From: Elysia chlorotica
Taxonomy: Eukaryota > Mollusca > Gastropoda > Plakobranchidae
Assembly: GCA_003991915.1 (NCBI GenBank)
Contig: RQTK01000511.1
Location: 152,347-216,346 of the forward strand
DNA: 64,000 bases
Direction: 5' to 3'
The notes beneath the pieces were generated by a model. It was given only the letters and a program-made list of their open reading frames with translations, did not search any database and had not been told where the DNA came from. The position numbers and the translations under genes were made by a program. The stretch's first letter is position 1. The number at the start of each line of letters is the position of its first letter. Of the stretch, positions 1 to 10,500 are shown piece by piece.

Positions 1-985
1 TTTCGAGATATACACTGTTTTTTCTTCTACATCTTTATGTAAATGTCATTGTTTTAATCATACCAATAGCTTATCAATAGAACAAAAAGTTTAGAATAGT
101 GATTGGTTTTATTGACATAATTTTTTTTTATGTTGGTTTAGAAAAATAATTATTGTCTGTTCTCAATAAAACATTGTCCTATTAGTACCTTTACCCCACT
201 GAAAAAGATGAGTAAAGTTGTAATTCAAAATTTTTCAAATAAATTAGGCCCTATAACTTTTGAGCACAACATTTGAAACTGTCGTAAGAAAAGTACTTCT
301 TTGTTTAGATAAATCAAATGCACTTAAAAAGTGTCCATCCAAAAGCCACATGTATATTTAATGTGAGTTGGGTTTTCATCTACACATTTATCAAAATGAA
401 TAATAAACTGAAAGAAATAGGTGAAAAGGTAGGCCTATATATTGAAAAACTATAGAAAAGAAAAATTAATGTGATTCATTATTATTATAATTATTTTGAA
501 GCCTTTGTATTTGAGTGCTTTCTCTGGCCTTTTCAGAGGATTTCATGCAGCTGAGCTCACTAAGAAAATCTCAGATAGCAAAATGTTCTACTTAATATGC
601 ATGACCAACGTCATTTATATAGTTATATCTACATGTATGTTTCTCTGTGATAAAGGTTTGTTTTACTTTTACAGTTAATAAGATAAAAGTCATTTTTTTT
701 TCTTTTATTAGTTTCTAGTAAAATTAATTTATTTGTAAGAACATTTGACTAAGGTTTACCTTGTTTGTCTCTAAAGTCTGTTGATGTATGTTATTTTATG
801 TTTATTTTTTTCTTATAATTGATGTACTTATTTACCCGATTAAGTCAATATTTACAGCATTTGAGAACATTTGTAGTTGTTACCTAATTGCCCTCATGCA
901 CACGATTATTTCGATTAAAGAAGTGGATAAACTATTGCATTGGTACATAGTTTTTTTTTATTTATTCTTCCTGTTGTTTTTGTTC

Positions 986-1020
986 TTTTTTTTTTTTTTT
1001 TTGGGGGGGGGGGGGGGGGG
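986..1020. repeat. T17-G18 homopolymer junction
   Basis: A run of 17 T is followed directly by 18 G. It lies inside the flanking repeat segment and the right-hand copy has nothing like it, so it arose after the segments duplicated. Exact lengths are prone to sequencing error. Confidence 0.9.
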
Positions 1021-1199
1021 AGGGTATAAAAAAGGATTATTTTGTCATTCGCTGGAAGTTAGAGCTGATGAAAAAGGTGGGGTTCCTTAAATGTATGCAA
1101 ATTCTGCTATTTCGATTTGTGACAGAAATAAGAATGATCTAGTCAACTATTGCTATACACATCAACTTTAAGACAGCAGATGAATTCAACCAATTACAT

Positions 1200-1296
1200 T
1201 CATTGCAGCACATAAAACTGTCAGACGTTGTGGTCCGTCCACAATGTGCCTATAGTGCTGATGTTGGACACTAAGCAATAACCAACCAACTTCAAA
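1200..1296 (+). mobile_element. SINE 3' fragment
   Basis: Body and tail of the window's main tRNA-derived SINE, from the GCAGCACATAAAA block to the GTTGGACACTAAG tail. The tRNA-related head is absent. It corresponds to the full element at 14680-14945, so it was truncated by deletion after duplication. Confidence 0.75.
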
Positions 1297-1920
1297 AGCA
1301 TCAAGCGGGACAAAGCTACCATGATACATTGATAGTATCAAATGTTCTGAGCCTAGAATATGCTAGATTTAAAAGCTTTGGAAGTTAAAGGTAAACTTTA
1401 TTCATCCAGTGTGTAGTTTTGTTTTTAGAAGGTTGTTGTATGTAAGTGGTTTGCATAACAAGAAGCGATTTCGACCCTGTTGATTTGATATTTTGAAAGT
1501 GGCTACGTAAAAATTAATAAGGCTGGGAAAGGCCTTTTGTTTGTTAAAATTTAAAGATCCTTTCTCTATAATTTAGTTTAGTCTCCTCTAACTCAACAGG
1601 ATAATTATATTACTGGTTGTATCATAACTTGATTCAGATGAAGGCATTAAATGCTAGTGTGTGTGTGTGTAGGTGAGTTGTCTATAATTTGTCTTTATTA
1701 TTTTGGGTTGGTTGTTAGGTTAACATGTAGGGGACTCATGGTTCAAATAACGCCAAACATTGAGAGCTGATCTATACCCCATGAAAAAGGTGAGGTTTAA
1801 ATGTATGCAAATTCTGCTATTTGGATTTGTGACAGAAATAAGAATGGTCTAGTCAACTATTGCTATACACATCAACTTCCATGCTTTAAGACAGCAGATG
1901 AATTCAACCATTTACATACA

Positions 1921-2017
1921 TAGCAGCACATAAAGTTGTAAGACGTGACTCTTGTGGTCCGTCCACAATGTGCCTATAGTGCTGATGTTGGACACTAAGC
2001 AATAACCAACCAACTTC
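1921..2017 (+). mobile_element. SINE 3' fragment (tandem copy)
   Basis: Second copy of the fragment at 1200-1296, carried along by the local tandem duplication rather than by a separate insertion. Confidence 0.75.
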
Positions 2018-2317
2018 AAAAGCATCAAGCAGGACAAAGCTACCATGATACAATGTACATTGATAGTATCAAATGTTCTGAGCCTAGAATATGCTATTGC
2101 TAGATTTAAACGTTTTAAAAGGTAAGGATAAACTTTATTCATCCAGTGTGTAGTTTTGTTTTTAGAAGGTTGTTGTATGTAAGTGGTTTGCATAACAATA
2201 AACATGTTATCTTTTTCAATTAGCTTTTTTTTAATATGGGCATTTTTTGTGCCATCAAGCAGGCTTATACTGTAGTTAAGTAGAGCCGTCCATAGCTTTT
2301 ATGTAGAGTTGGTTTCT

Positions 2318-2465
2318 CTCACCCGCTGCAGATGAGACAGGGGTCATGGTATCCCTGCCCTGTCTCTTGTGTGACAGCATATAAATTGTCAGTCGTCAGT
2401 CTTGGGGCCCACAATAAAGTCTATAATTATAGTGCTGACGTTAGACGTTAACTCAACTCAACTCA
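2318..2465 (+). mobile_element. SINE fragment, 5'-truncated
   Basis: Contains the GAGACAGGGGTCATGGTATC block, the TCTTGGGGCCCACAA block and the GACGTTAACTCAACTC tail of the main SINE family. Its orthologous copy sits at 15345-15497, so it inserted before the flanking segments duplicated. Confidence 0.8.
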
Positions 2466-3114
2466 CACCACTGTATTACATGGCTTTGAGTGTAATAATA
2501 CCATACGACATCAAGGAATTGGACGAATAAATAGCACAGAAAGACACGATGGGGATACATAGTATAGAAGACAAACTATTCTACAAACGACGCAGGATAG
2601 TGAGTAACAACTATCGCATCGCAAATTGCCATGCTCTTTAGGTTTTCTTTCGTTGGTATCGTAAATTATGATGCAATTTAATTTCGATTTTAATTCCCAT
2701 CTTTAAAATCGATACATCCTGGTTCATATTCAACCAAATAAGATGCACATTTATTACTATTTATCTCAAATATCTTATATCAACATAAAAAGTAAGAGGA
2801 AGCGATTTCGACCTTGTTGATTTGATATTTTGAAAGTGGTTACGTAAAAATTAATAAGACGGGGAAAGGCCTTGTTTGTTAAAATTTAAAGATCCTTTTT
2901 CTATAATTTAGTCTCCTCTAACTCAACAGGATAATTATATTACTGGTTGTTTCATAACTTGATTCAGATGAAGGCATTAAATGCTAGTGTGTGTGTTAGT
3001 GTGTATGTGAGTAGGTGAGTTGTCTATTAATTTTGTCTTTTTTTTATTTTAGGCTGGTTGTTAGGTTAACATGTAGGGAACTCAAATAACGCCAAACATT
3101 GTGGAAAAAGTTTC

Positions 3115-3457
3115 ATGCATCCCCAATTTTACTCGCCCATGGGTCATAATTCTTACTGTAAAGCAAAAAGAGAAAAAATCAATCTATGGCGAAGATTCTT
3201 GTGGTCTAAGCTAGATATTTTATTTTCATGCACATGTTCCTTTTTTTTTTTTTTTTTACTAATAGTCAGAGCGTATTTGAACGAAAACATCAATTTAAAA
3301 GTATCAGTACGAAACACATCACATATGAACAGTGTAACGGGACGTATGTTTTCTTCCTTCCATGAGCGGTGGAAAAGAATGCCCGTTTTTTCCACCTTAC
3401 ATAAACGGTGGAAGAGAGCGCGGCCTTTACATATCGTAAGCTACATTGGAATTTGGT
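3115..3457. other. Unassigned sequence between flanking repeat and SIAE cassette
   Basis: A 128-codon open frame runs through here on the plus strand, but it includes a poly-T/poly-F stretch, has no recognisable domain and overlaps an opposite-strand frame. A short imperfect inverted motif (GGTGGAAAAGA and TTTTTTCCACC) lies near 3369-3400. I see no supported gene. Confidence 0.4.
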
Positions 3458-3612
3458 GGGTGGCCTCTTTCTTTAAAAAAAACGTGAACAAAATCATATG
3501 ATAGTAATGTTGTATTTCTTATTTTAACAGTCTGCTGAGTGGGCTAAAGCATAATAAGCTTATTCTTTGTTTGTTTGTTTTTTGCGGTCACGTGACTTTT
3601 GTGATGAAGAGG
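3458..3612 (+). mobile_element. MITE, copy 1 (upstream of SIAE exon 1A)
   Basis: About 155 bp with related ends: GGGTGGCCTCTTTC on the left, and a right end whose reverse complement begins CCTCTTCATCAC. The interior block TCTGCTGAGTGGGCTAAAGC is shared with copies at 5363-5513 and, inverted, 63819-63989. No open frame is present. It is a short non-autonomous DNA transposon whose superfamily I cannot assign. Its right end supplies a perfect GTCACGTGAC palindrome. Confidence 0.65.
3587..3596. promoter_or_regulatory. GTCACGTGAC palindrome (CLEAR-type E-box)
   Basis: The sequence equals the CLEAR consensus bound by MiT/TFE factors such as TFEB in vertebrates, where it marks lysosomal genes. It lies 284 bp upstream of the SIAE exon 1A start codon. 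A second MiT-like box, TCATGTGA, follows at 3641-3648. SIAE is a lysosomal enzyme in vertebrates, so the context fits, but binding in this organism is inference. The first box belongs to a MITE end. Confidence 0.5.
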
Positions 3613-3879
3613 TTTTGTTGTCAGAGGCTCAAAGCTGCTGTCATGTGATATTGAGAGGCACTTTCGTTTTCATATTTTAACAATAAGCTTAATAATCAAT
3701 TTCTAAGATCTCAACCTGAACCCTCTCATTGTACCGACCTTAAATTTGACGCCTTCATGTTCGGATCTAATTTAGATCTAGATCTAGCCTAGATCTATAT
3801 CTATAGATCTGCAGAGTATTACTCAAGCAGTCTAAGCATTATAAGTTTATAACTGTTTCTCTGCACCATAAAAGCAATC

Positions 3880-4589
3880 ATGGATGCTAACTTTAACTCG
3901 ATATTGGCCGTCTTAATTTTAATGGTCACTGGATTCCAGATGCCCATTGTGAATGGTCTTGCATTCCCTCCAAACGTTATGCATATGGAGGTTGACTTTA
4001 AAAAGGGAAGAGGTAATTTTAGAAGATCTTCTTATCTGGAGTCAAATGATCAAGACAAGAACAATTTTCACATGTACGGTCGTAAAGATTTCTTGCGGCT
4101 TAAAAAGGAAAAGTTTAGCTTTAATTTTGTTTTTTATTTTATGTAGAATCTATAGATCTCTATGTTAATATAATAAAATTATGCTATGCTTCCATTTTTA
4201 ATGAGGATGACTTTTTGGCACATCAAAGTCCTCGGTGGCACATGTAATGCCAGATAGTAAAGAATTTGATAATTATAATGTAGCTTGCTCAGATAGCCCA
4301 TTTAAACAAAAATGTTTAAACTTTACAGAATAGCATCATATTTTATTTTAAAGCTAGGACTGAGGAGACACATCATGAATGAGTTTTTTGGTTTCTATTT
4401 TTTTTTTTATATATATCCAATAATTTGTTATTTTATATCACAGATTTTCACAGAGATCCATCACAACAGGAACCTGTGGCATTTGCCTTTGCAAAACATT
4501 TTCAAGATGAGATGGTCTTACAAAGAGCTCCTCAGAGTGCAAATATCTATGGGTTTTCCCCTAGCATTGGAGAGAAACTTGTTATGATG
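3880..4589 (+). CDS. SIAE alternative 5' exons 1A and 2A
   Basis: Exon 1A (3880-4012) encodes a Met start and a hydrophobic signal-like segment (residues about 8-26, ending near NGLAFPP). It ends in phase 1 at a GTAATT donor. Exon 2A (4444-4589) follows a CACAG acceptor and encodes the FAKHFQDEMVLQRAP block typical of SIAE, ending in phase 0 at GTATTG. Both exons are open and correctly phased. 1A-2A can splice straight to exon 3 at 7809, whereas splicing 2A to 2B would break the frame. So copies A and B behave as alternatives rather than as an internal repeat in one protein. Differences from copy B: residue 2 D/G, one I/T and one K/N. Which copy is used is unknown. Confidence 0.75.
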
Positions 4590-7500
4590 GTATTGTATAC
4601 AAGCAACATGCTTAAATAGAATTAACTCACTGGAAACCAGGGTTTGATATGATAAATAGCTAATATTGAAAACCAAAAATTTGGAAAGGTGTTCAGTGAG
4701 TGAAGGATTTTTCAAGCACACCATCAAAATTTGTATGTATGTCCTTGGAATTATTTCTGTTCAGACGGCGTGTACTTTTCGCAGATTCAAATATACACAA
4801 GCAAACGCATGTGTAGTTTGCACTCTGTTTTTTAAGAGTGTTCAGACGTGTATTTTCGAGTGTATATTTTGATGGGATGCGCATCGACTGTCATGTGATC
4901 TTGTTTATTTGACGTCATCGATCGAAATGGCGGCATACAATGAAGACCAGAAACCTAGATCTAGTTCTGCTAGCGAAGAAGAACAATGGAGTACCAGTGA
5001 AGAGGAAGATGCAATTGTTTGCTGCTCTTACAATCTCTCCCAGCAAAACGGAAAAAGAGCAAACAGAATTTTTTTAATAGCCTGGATTTTTTATATCATA
5101 TAAAATTGGTCGTTCCTCCAGACATTATATGAAGGCTTCTGCAGTCGCCATTTATGTGTTTGTTTTGAAGACCGCGGGTCACTAGGGTTCACGCATGCGC
5201 AGTGACCCCTTAATTGCATGTGTATATCAGAGTCAAACATACACATGCGAAACAGACTGGTGTGAACACTGTTGTTTGGTGCATGCCGAAAACAGAGTGA
5301 AAAGTACACATGGTCTGAATGCTCTGGACGCTTGTGTATTTTTGACTCTGATATAGACATGCAGTGGCCTCTTTCACTTAAAAAAAAAACGTAAACAAAA
5401 TCATATGATAGTAATGTTGTATTTCTTTTTTTAACAGACTGCTGAGTGGGCTAGAGCATAATAATCTTTGGTTGTTGTTTTTTTGCGGTCACGTGACTTT
5501 TGTGATGAAGAGGTTTTGTTGTCAGAGGCTCAAAGCTGCTGTCATGTGATATTGAGAGGCACTTTCGTTTTCATATTTAACAATAGTAATAAAGTTCTAA
5601 GATCTCACTGAACCCTCTCGTCGTGCCGACCCTAAATTTGACGCCTTCATGTTCAGATCTAATTTAGATCTAGACCTAGCCTAGATCTATATATCTGCAG
5701 AATATTAGTCAAGCAGTCTAAGCATTATAACTGTTCCTCTGTACCAGAGAAATCATGGGTGCTAACTTTAATTCGATATTGGCTGTCTTAACTTTAATGG
5801 TCACTGGATTCCAGATGCCCATTGTGAATGGTCTTGCATTCCCTCCAAACGTTATGCACATGGAGGTTGACTTTAAAAATGGAAGAGGTAATTTTAGAAG
5901 ATCTTCTTATCTGGAGTCAAATGATCAAGACAAGAACAATTTCACATGTACGGTCGTAAAGATTTCTTGCGGCTTAAAAAGGAAAAGTTTAGTTTAATTT
6001 TGTTTTTTATTTTATGTAGAATCTATAGATCTCTATGTTAATATGATAAAATTATGCTGTGCTTCCATTTTTACTGAGGATGACTTTTTGGCACATCAAA
6101 GTCCTCGGTGGCACATGTATGTAATGCCAGATAGTAAAGAATTTGATATATAATTATAATGTACTTATGTAGCTTGCTCAGATAGCCCATTTAAACAAAA
6201 ATGTTTAAACTTTACAGAATTAGCATCATATTTTATTTTAAAGCTAGGACTGAGGAGACACATTATGAATGAGTTTTTTGGTTTCTATTTTTTTTTTATA
6301 TATCCAATAATTTGTTTTTTTTCACAGATTTTCACAGAGATCCATCACAACAGGAACCTGTAGCATTTGCCTTTGCAAAACATTTTCAAGATGAGATGGT
6401 CTTACAAAGAGCTCCTCAGAGTGCAAATATCTATGGGTTTTCCCCTAGCATTGGAGAGAAACTTGTTATGATGGTATTGTATTCAAGCACCATGCTTTAG
6501 AATTAACTCACTGGAAACCAGGGTTTGATATGATAAATAGCTAATATTGAAGACCAAAAATTGGGAAAGGTGTTGTGTTACAAAGGTTTTGAGTAGCATT
6601 AATCTTCTAAGGGACTGTACAGACGAAGGATTTTTTCCATGTGTATGTCCTTGGAATTATTTCTGTTCAGACGGCGTGTACTTTTCGCAGATTCAAATAT
6701 ACACAAGCAAACGCATGTGTAGTTTGCACTCTGTTTTTTAAGAGTGTTCAGACGTGTATTTTCGAGTGTATATTTTGATGGGATGCGCATCGACTGTCAT
6801 GTGATCTTGTTTATTTGACGTCATCGATCGAAATGGCGGCATACAATGAAGACCAGAAACCTAGATCTAGTTCTGCTAGCGAAGAAGAACAATGGAGTAC
6901 CAGTGAAGAGGAAGATGCAATTGTTTTCTGCTCTTACAATCTCTCCCAGCAAAACGGAAAAAGAGCAAACAGAATTTTTTTTAATAGCCTGGATTTTTTA
7001 TATCATATAAAATTGGCCGTTTCTCCAGACATTTTTTAAAGGCTTCTGCAGTCGCCTTATTTATGTGTTTGTTTTGAAGACCGCGGTTCACTTGGGTTCT
7101 CGCATGCGCATTGATTCTTTGATTGCATGTGTATATCAGAGTCAAACATACACATGCTAAACATTTTGGTGTGAACACTCTTGTTTGGTGCATGCCGAAA
7201 ACAGAGTTAAAATTACACATGGTCTGAATGCTCTGGTCGCTTGTGTATTTTTGACTCTGATATACACATACAAATTGGCTGCGCAGAGTGGTGTGAACAC
7301 AAAAAAAAATATACACATCGAAAATACACGCGGAAAACATACTGGTGTGTACACTCACAAAGGTGTTTAGTGAGTTCAAAATTTATGTGGAAATTTCAAG
7401 GATCACCATCAAAACTGTGTAGTTTTTCACAAATCACATGCTTCTCACTCTCATCATTTTCGTTTTTTTTCTGAACACATCTGGGAATGACAAGTTAAAA

Positions 7501-10500
7501 TTTAAGAGTAAGAGTTATTTGTGTGTGTGTTTTTTTTGTTTTGTTTTTTTGTTCTCTTTCATACAAATGTGGAAATAGTTAATGAGCACATGACACCCAA
7601 ATTATATAATTTGTTAAAATTGGAAATCTTCAAATTGTATACAAAACAAAATTTTTCTTGATTCAGACAAATTTTACCTGTAGCCATTTATATGATCATC
7701 ACATTTTTTTTTATTAATCATTTCTATCAGGTATGCCTATTTCTCAGTGTGCAATCCTTGATTTTGGTGTAAACAAAAAGTTGAGAAATATAATTTTATA
7801 CCCCACAGGTCTCTCACTCTATGAAGAATGATCGTTATGAAACAACTGTCCAGCAAGGACCAAATCCGGGTGTTGGAGTATGGCTCTTTACACTCGACCC
7901 CATGCCAGCAGCAACAGTTGTATCTGTTCGCGTGGAAGGAGAAAATGGTGTGCTCACCCTATCGGATGTTATTTTTGGTGATGTCTGGGTCTGCTCAGGC
8001 CAGTCTAACATGGAGTTCACAGTTAATATGGTAAATTTAGTTCTAGTTCAAGAATGTACTCATACTCTCACCCAGATATTATCAGTCATGGAAGAAAATT
8101 AGAGTTTAGAGGAATGTTAAAGTATGCATACATTTTTATAATTTTGATCATCGAGAGGGCAATCATCAGTAAAGAGCTGATAGGTAATGTAGTGCCATTG
8201 TTTTATGCCAGGTCTAGCATAAGGAAAACAAAATGTGACTTGTATTTCATGTTGGTAAATAATTATATTCCTATCTTATCTCCTAATACAGATTTAGAGC
8301 TCTCTTGTAGATTTTTTTGGAAAATATAAAGGTTTAAACTTGTCTTAGGGCTCTAACGTCAAATTTTCAATATAAATCAGTTTTAGCTGATAGAGTCATT
8401 TCCATTTTTACACAGATGTTACGTGCTAAGGAGGAGTTGGCAGATGCACACAACTACCCCAACATCAGGATTTTTGCTGCGGCTTTGGAAACTTCAGATA
8501 CTCCTTTGGATGACTTGAAGGATGTCATGGAATCCTGGAGCAAACCCAGCAATGGTAACTCTTTTAATCTTAGTCAAAGCAGTGTGTTTTGTACCCTTGT
8601 TTGTATCTCATGGTGTTTCTGTGGACCCACACTTTTTTAATTGTCAAAATGTATATTCAGGAATACATACAATTTCAGAGGAAAAATATAAAAATGAAAA
8701 AAATTCCTATATACTTAGAGTATTTTAATCTAAAATTAAAAAAAAAATACTTAGACCTACTTAGACATACAATCGAAGTTTGAGGCTTTGAGCTTGAGGC
8801 TAAATTACTATACTTTCTTGTGGACCTGCGTATCTTTGCCTAATATTACATCTATCATCAGGTGATCTAGAAACATAAGGACTAGACTCATAATTGATTA
8901 AATTTTATAAACTAGATCAAATCATATTGGAATATTTCAAAACTAGATTAAACCACATAAACCATAGTCTAAGATATGATAAATGCTATAATTATGATTT
9001 GTCAATTAATATTACTCTTGCAGAATTTTTAATGAAAATAACATCAGCCATATTTAAGCTTATATTCATAGGATTCCATTCCTCAACTTTCTCAAATGCT
9101 GCTGAAATAATACCTCTTTCTTGTTGTTGTTTTTTTTTTATCAGCAAGTCTAGGAGGCAATCCTTGGGGCCAGCCATGGAATTTTTTCTCTGCTGTGTGT
9201 TGGTTGTATGGGAAAAATATCCACAAGGCTCTAGGCATTCCCATTGGTCTAGTGGATACTAACTGGGGAGGTACCCCTGTTGAGGCATGGTCTTCTCCTG
9301 ATGCTCTTGCTAAATGCAATGTAACTTCAAAGTAAGAATTAGTGCTTTCAACTATTAATACTAGACTAGATTACTACAATTTTCAACCTGCTCGGTTGCT
9401 GGTCACTATTATTTGGTTGTATCCATCTTCTCTAAAAAAAATTATTATGGTGAAAGGGGAATCAGTAATGCTGTACTTCATTTGTGTTGTTATCTTTCTC
9501 TCTCCTTTCTGGTAAATGAATAACTTATTTTATTGATAATACGCTTTAGATGTAGTTGTCTCATATCCTTTCCTAACGTAAAGCCAGACAATATTCAGTG
9601 ACCTAGAAGAGCAACTTAACTTATAATAGGTGAAACCAGCAGACAGGTAATATTAGCAGAAACTGACATGTTCTGAAATCTACACCTTTAATTTATTGTA
9701 GCTTACATGATGATCAAATAGTAAGAATACAAGGCAGTGATATTTTATTTATAGATTAGATAGGCTAATCAACGCGTCGACCATGAGACAGACAGGAAGC
9801 GATCGCCAGTCGAGATAAGACACCCACTCCCAGCATTTAAACATAAGCCTCGGTTTAATTTGATTATTATTTTAAGCTAGAGGAATCATAATTAATGAGA
9901 GCACAGTGATGTGAGTGGTGTTAGCTATATCGAGTCTTAGACATTGTATTTTCACTTGCTTAGCTTTACGGTAAATTTATTAAAGTTAGTGAACAGTGTG
10001 TAGAAACTCACCGGGGAGCTAGATAACAGAGAGTCTTCAGAGAATCCCCCTTATCGCAAGTGAACACATAATTAAGAAATGTAAATACTACTCATCTCCA
10101 TTGTGATCAGAAAGTATACAGTCACAGCAAAAAATTATTTAAATCGACGATCAAGCCAAACAAACATTAAACAGGAACGGGTGTAAACAAAACCTGGTGT
10201 GAAATATTTACTGAATGACTATTACACGTTTCTAGCCGAGATTATCATCTCATCTCACAAGTCAGTTTCTTACTGTACAGGAAACCAGCCAGCAGACATT
10301 AGAGGGTCTTATAGCTCGCACACAGATATCGCAAAAAGTGCAGTTTGCTGCAGGGGCATTAGCCCATCTCCGTTAAAAGGCCTTCATTTCCCATTTCCCT
10401 TTTTAACCAAAACTAAAATAAGTGAGAAGCTTATAGAAGCCTCAATGTGCTCTGTGTCTTCACTCCATGTGTTTCTTGCGCAGTTTATTTTTTTTTACAG

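Larger units (their letters stand above)
120..2600. repeat. Left copy of a paralogous segment flanking SIAE
   Basis: This stretch matches 13790-15590 in order and orientation. Paired blocks include about 160-370 with 13810-14010, 490-700 with 14060-14270, 1150-1420 with 14580-15070, and 2190-2560 with 15090-15570. Substitutions and small indels separate the copies. The left copy has lost the 5' part of a SINE that is whole in the right copy, and carries an extra internal tandem duplication. Short reading frames here are not conserved between the copies, so I call no gene. The SIAE gene lies exactly between the two segments, so the simplest inference is a tandem duplication of SIAE with its 3' flank, which would place another SIAE copy just upstream of this window. 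Confidence 0.8.
1059..3105. repeat. Tandem direct duplication of about 0.7-1.3 kb
   Basis: The unit 1059-1765 is repeated at 1767-3105. Its first half (1059-1463) matches 1767-2208 and its second half (1463-1765) matches 2796-3102. The second unit holds about 590 extra bases (2208-2795, including a SINE fragment). Those bases also exist at the matching place in the 15-kb copy, so the first unit carries a deletion and the second is closer to the original order. Confidence 0.82.
3458..5362 (+). repeat. SIAE 5' cassette, copy A (tandem duplication)
   Basis: A block of about 1.9 kb containing the MITE, promoter region, SIAE exon 1, intron 1, exon 2 and most of a Harbinger-like element. It is repeated head to tail at 5363-7286. 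Exon 2 differs by a single synonymous base between copies and exon 1 by six bases, so the event is fairly young. The junction joins a point inside the Harbinger right end to the MITE left end, with a short microhomology around GCAGTGG / GCAGAGTGG. Confidence 0.9.
5363..7286 (+). repeat. SIAE 5' cassette, copy B
   Basis: Second copy of the 1.9-kb cassette, closest to the shared exons 3-9. Here the Harbinger-like element runs on to its right end, so copy B keeps the original right-hand junction and copy A the original left flank. Confidence 0.9.

Noticed and set aside
496-678. 60-codon frame in the left flanking segment
   Set aside because: The paralogous sequence at about 14060-14240 does not keep the frame, so it is not under coding constraint.
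3115-3501. 128-codon frame upstream of SIAE
   Set aside because: No domain, low complexity in part, overlaps the MITE start, and no splice context or conserved relative in the window.
6321-6337. Second CAG as acceptor of SIAE exon 2
   Set aside because: Using the later CAG shifts the frame and destroys the conserved FAKHFQDEMVLQRAP block.
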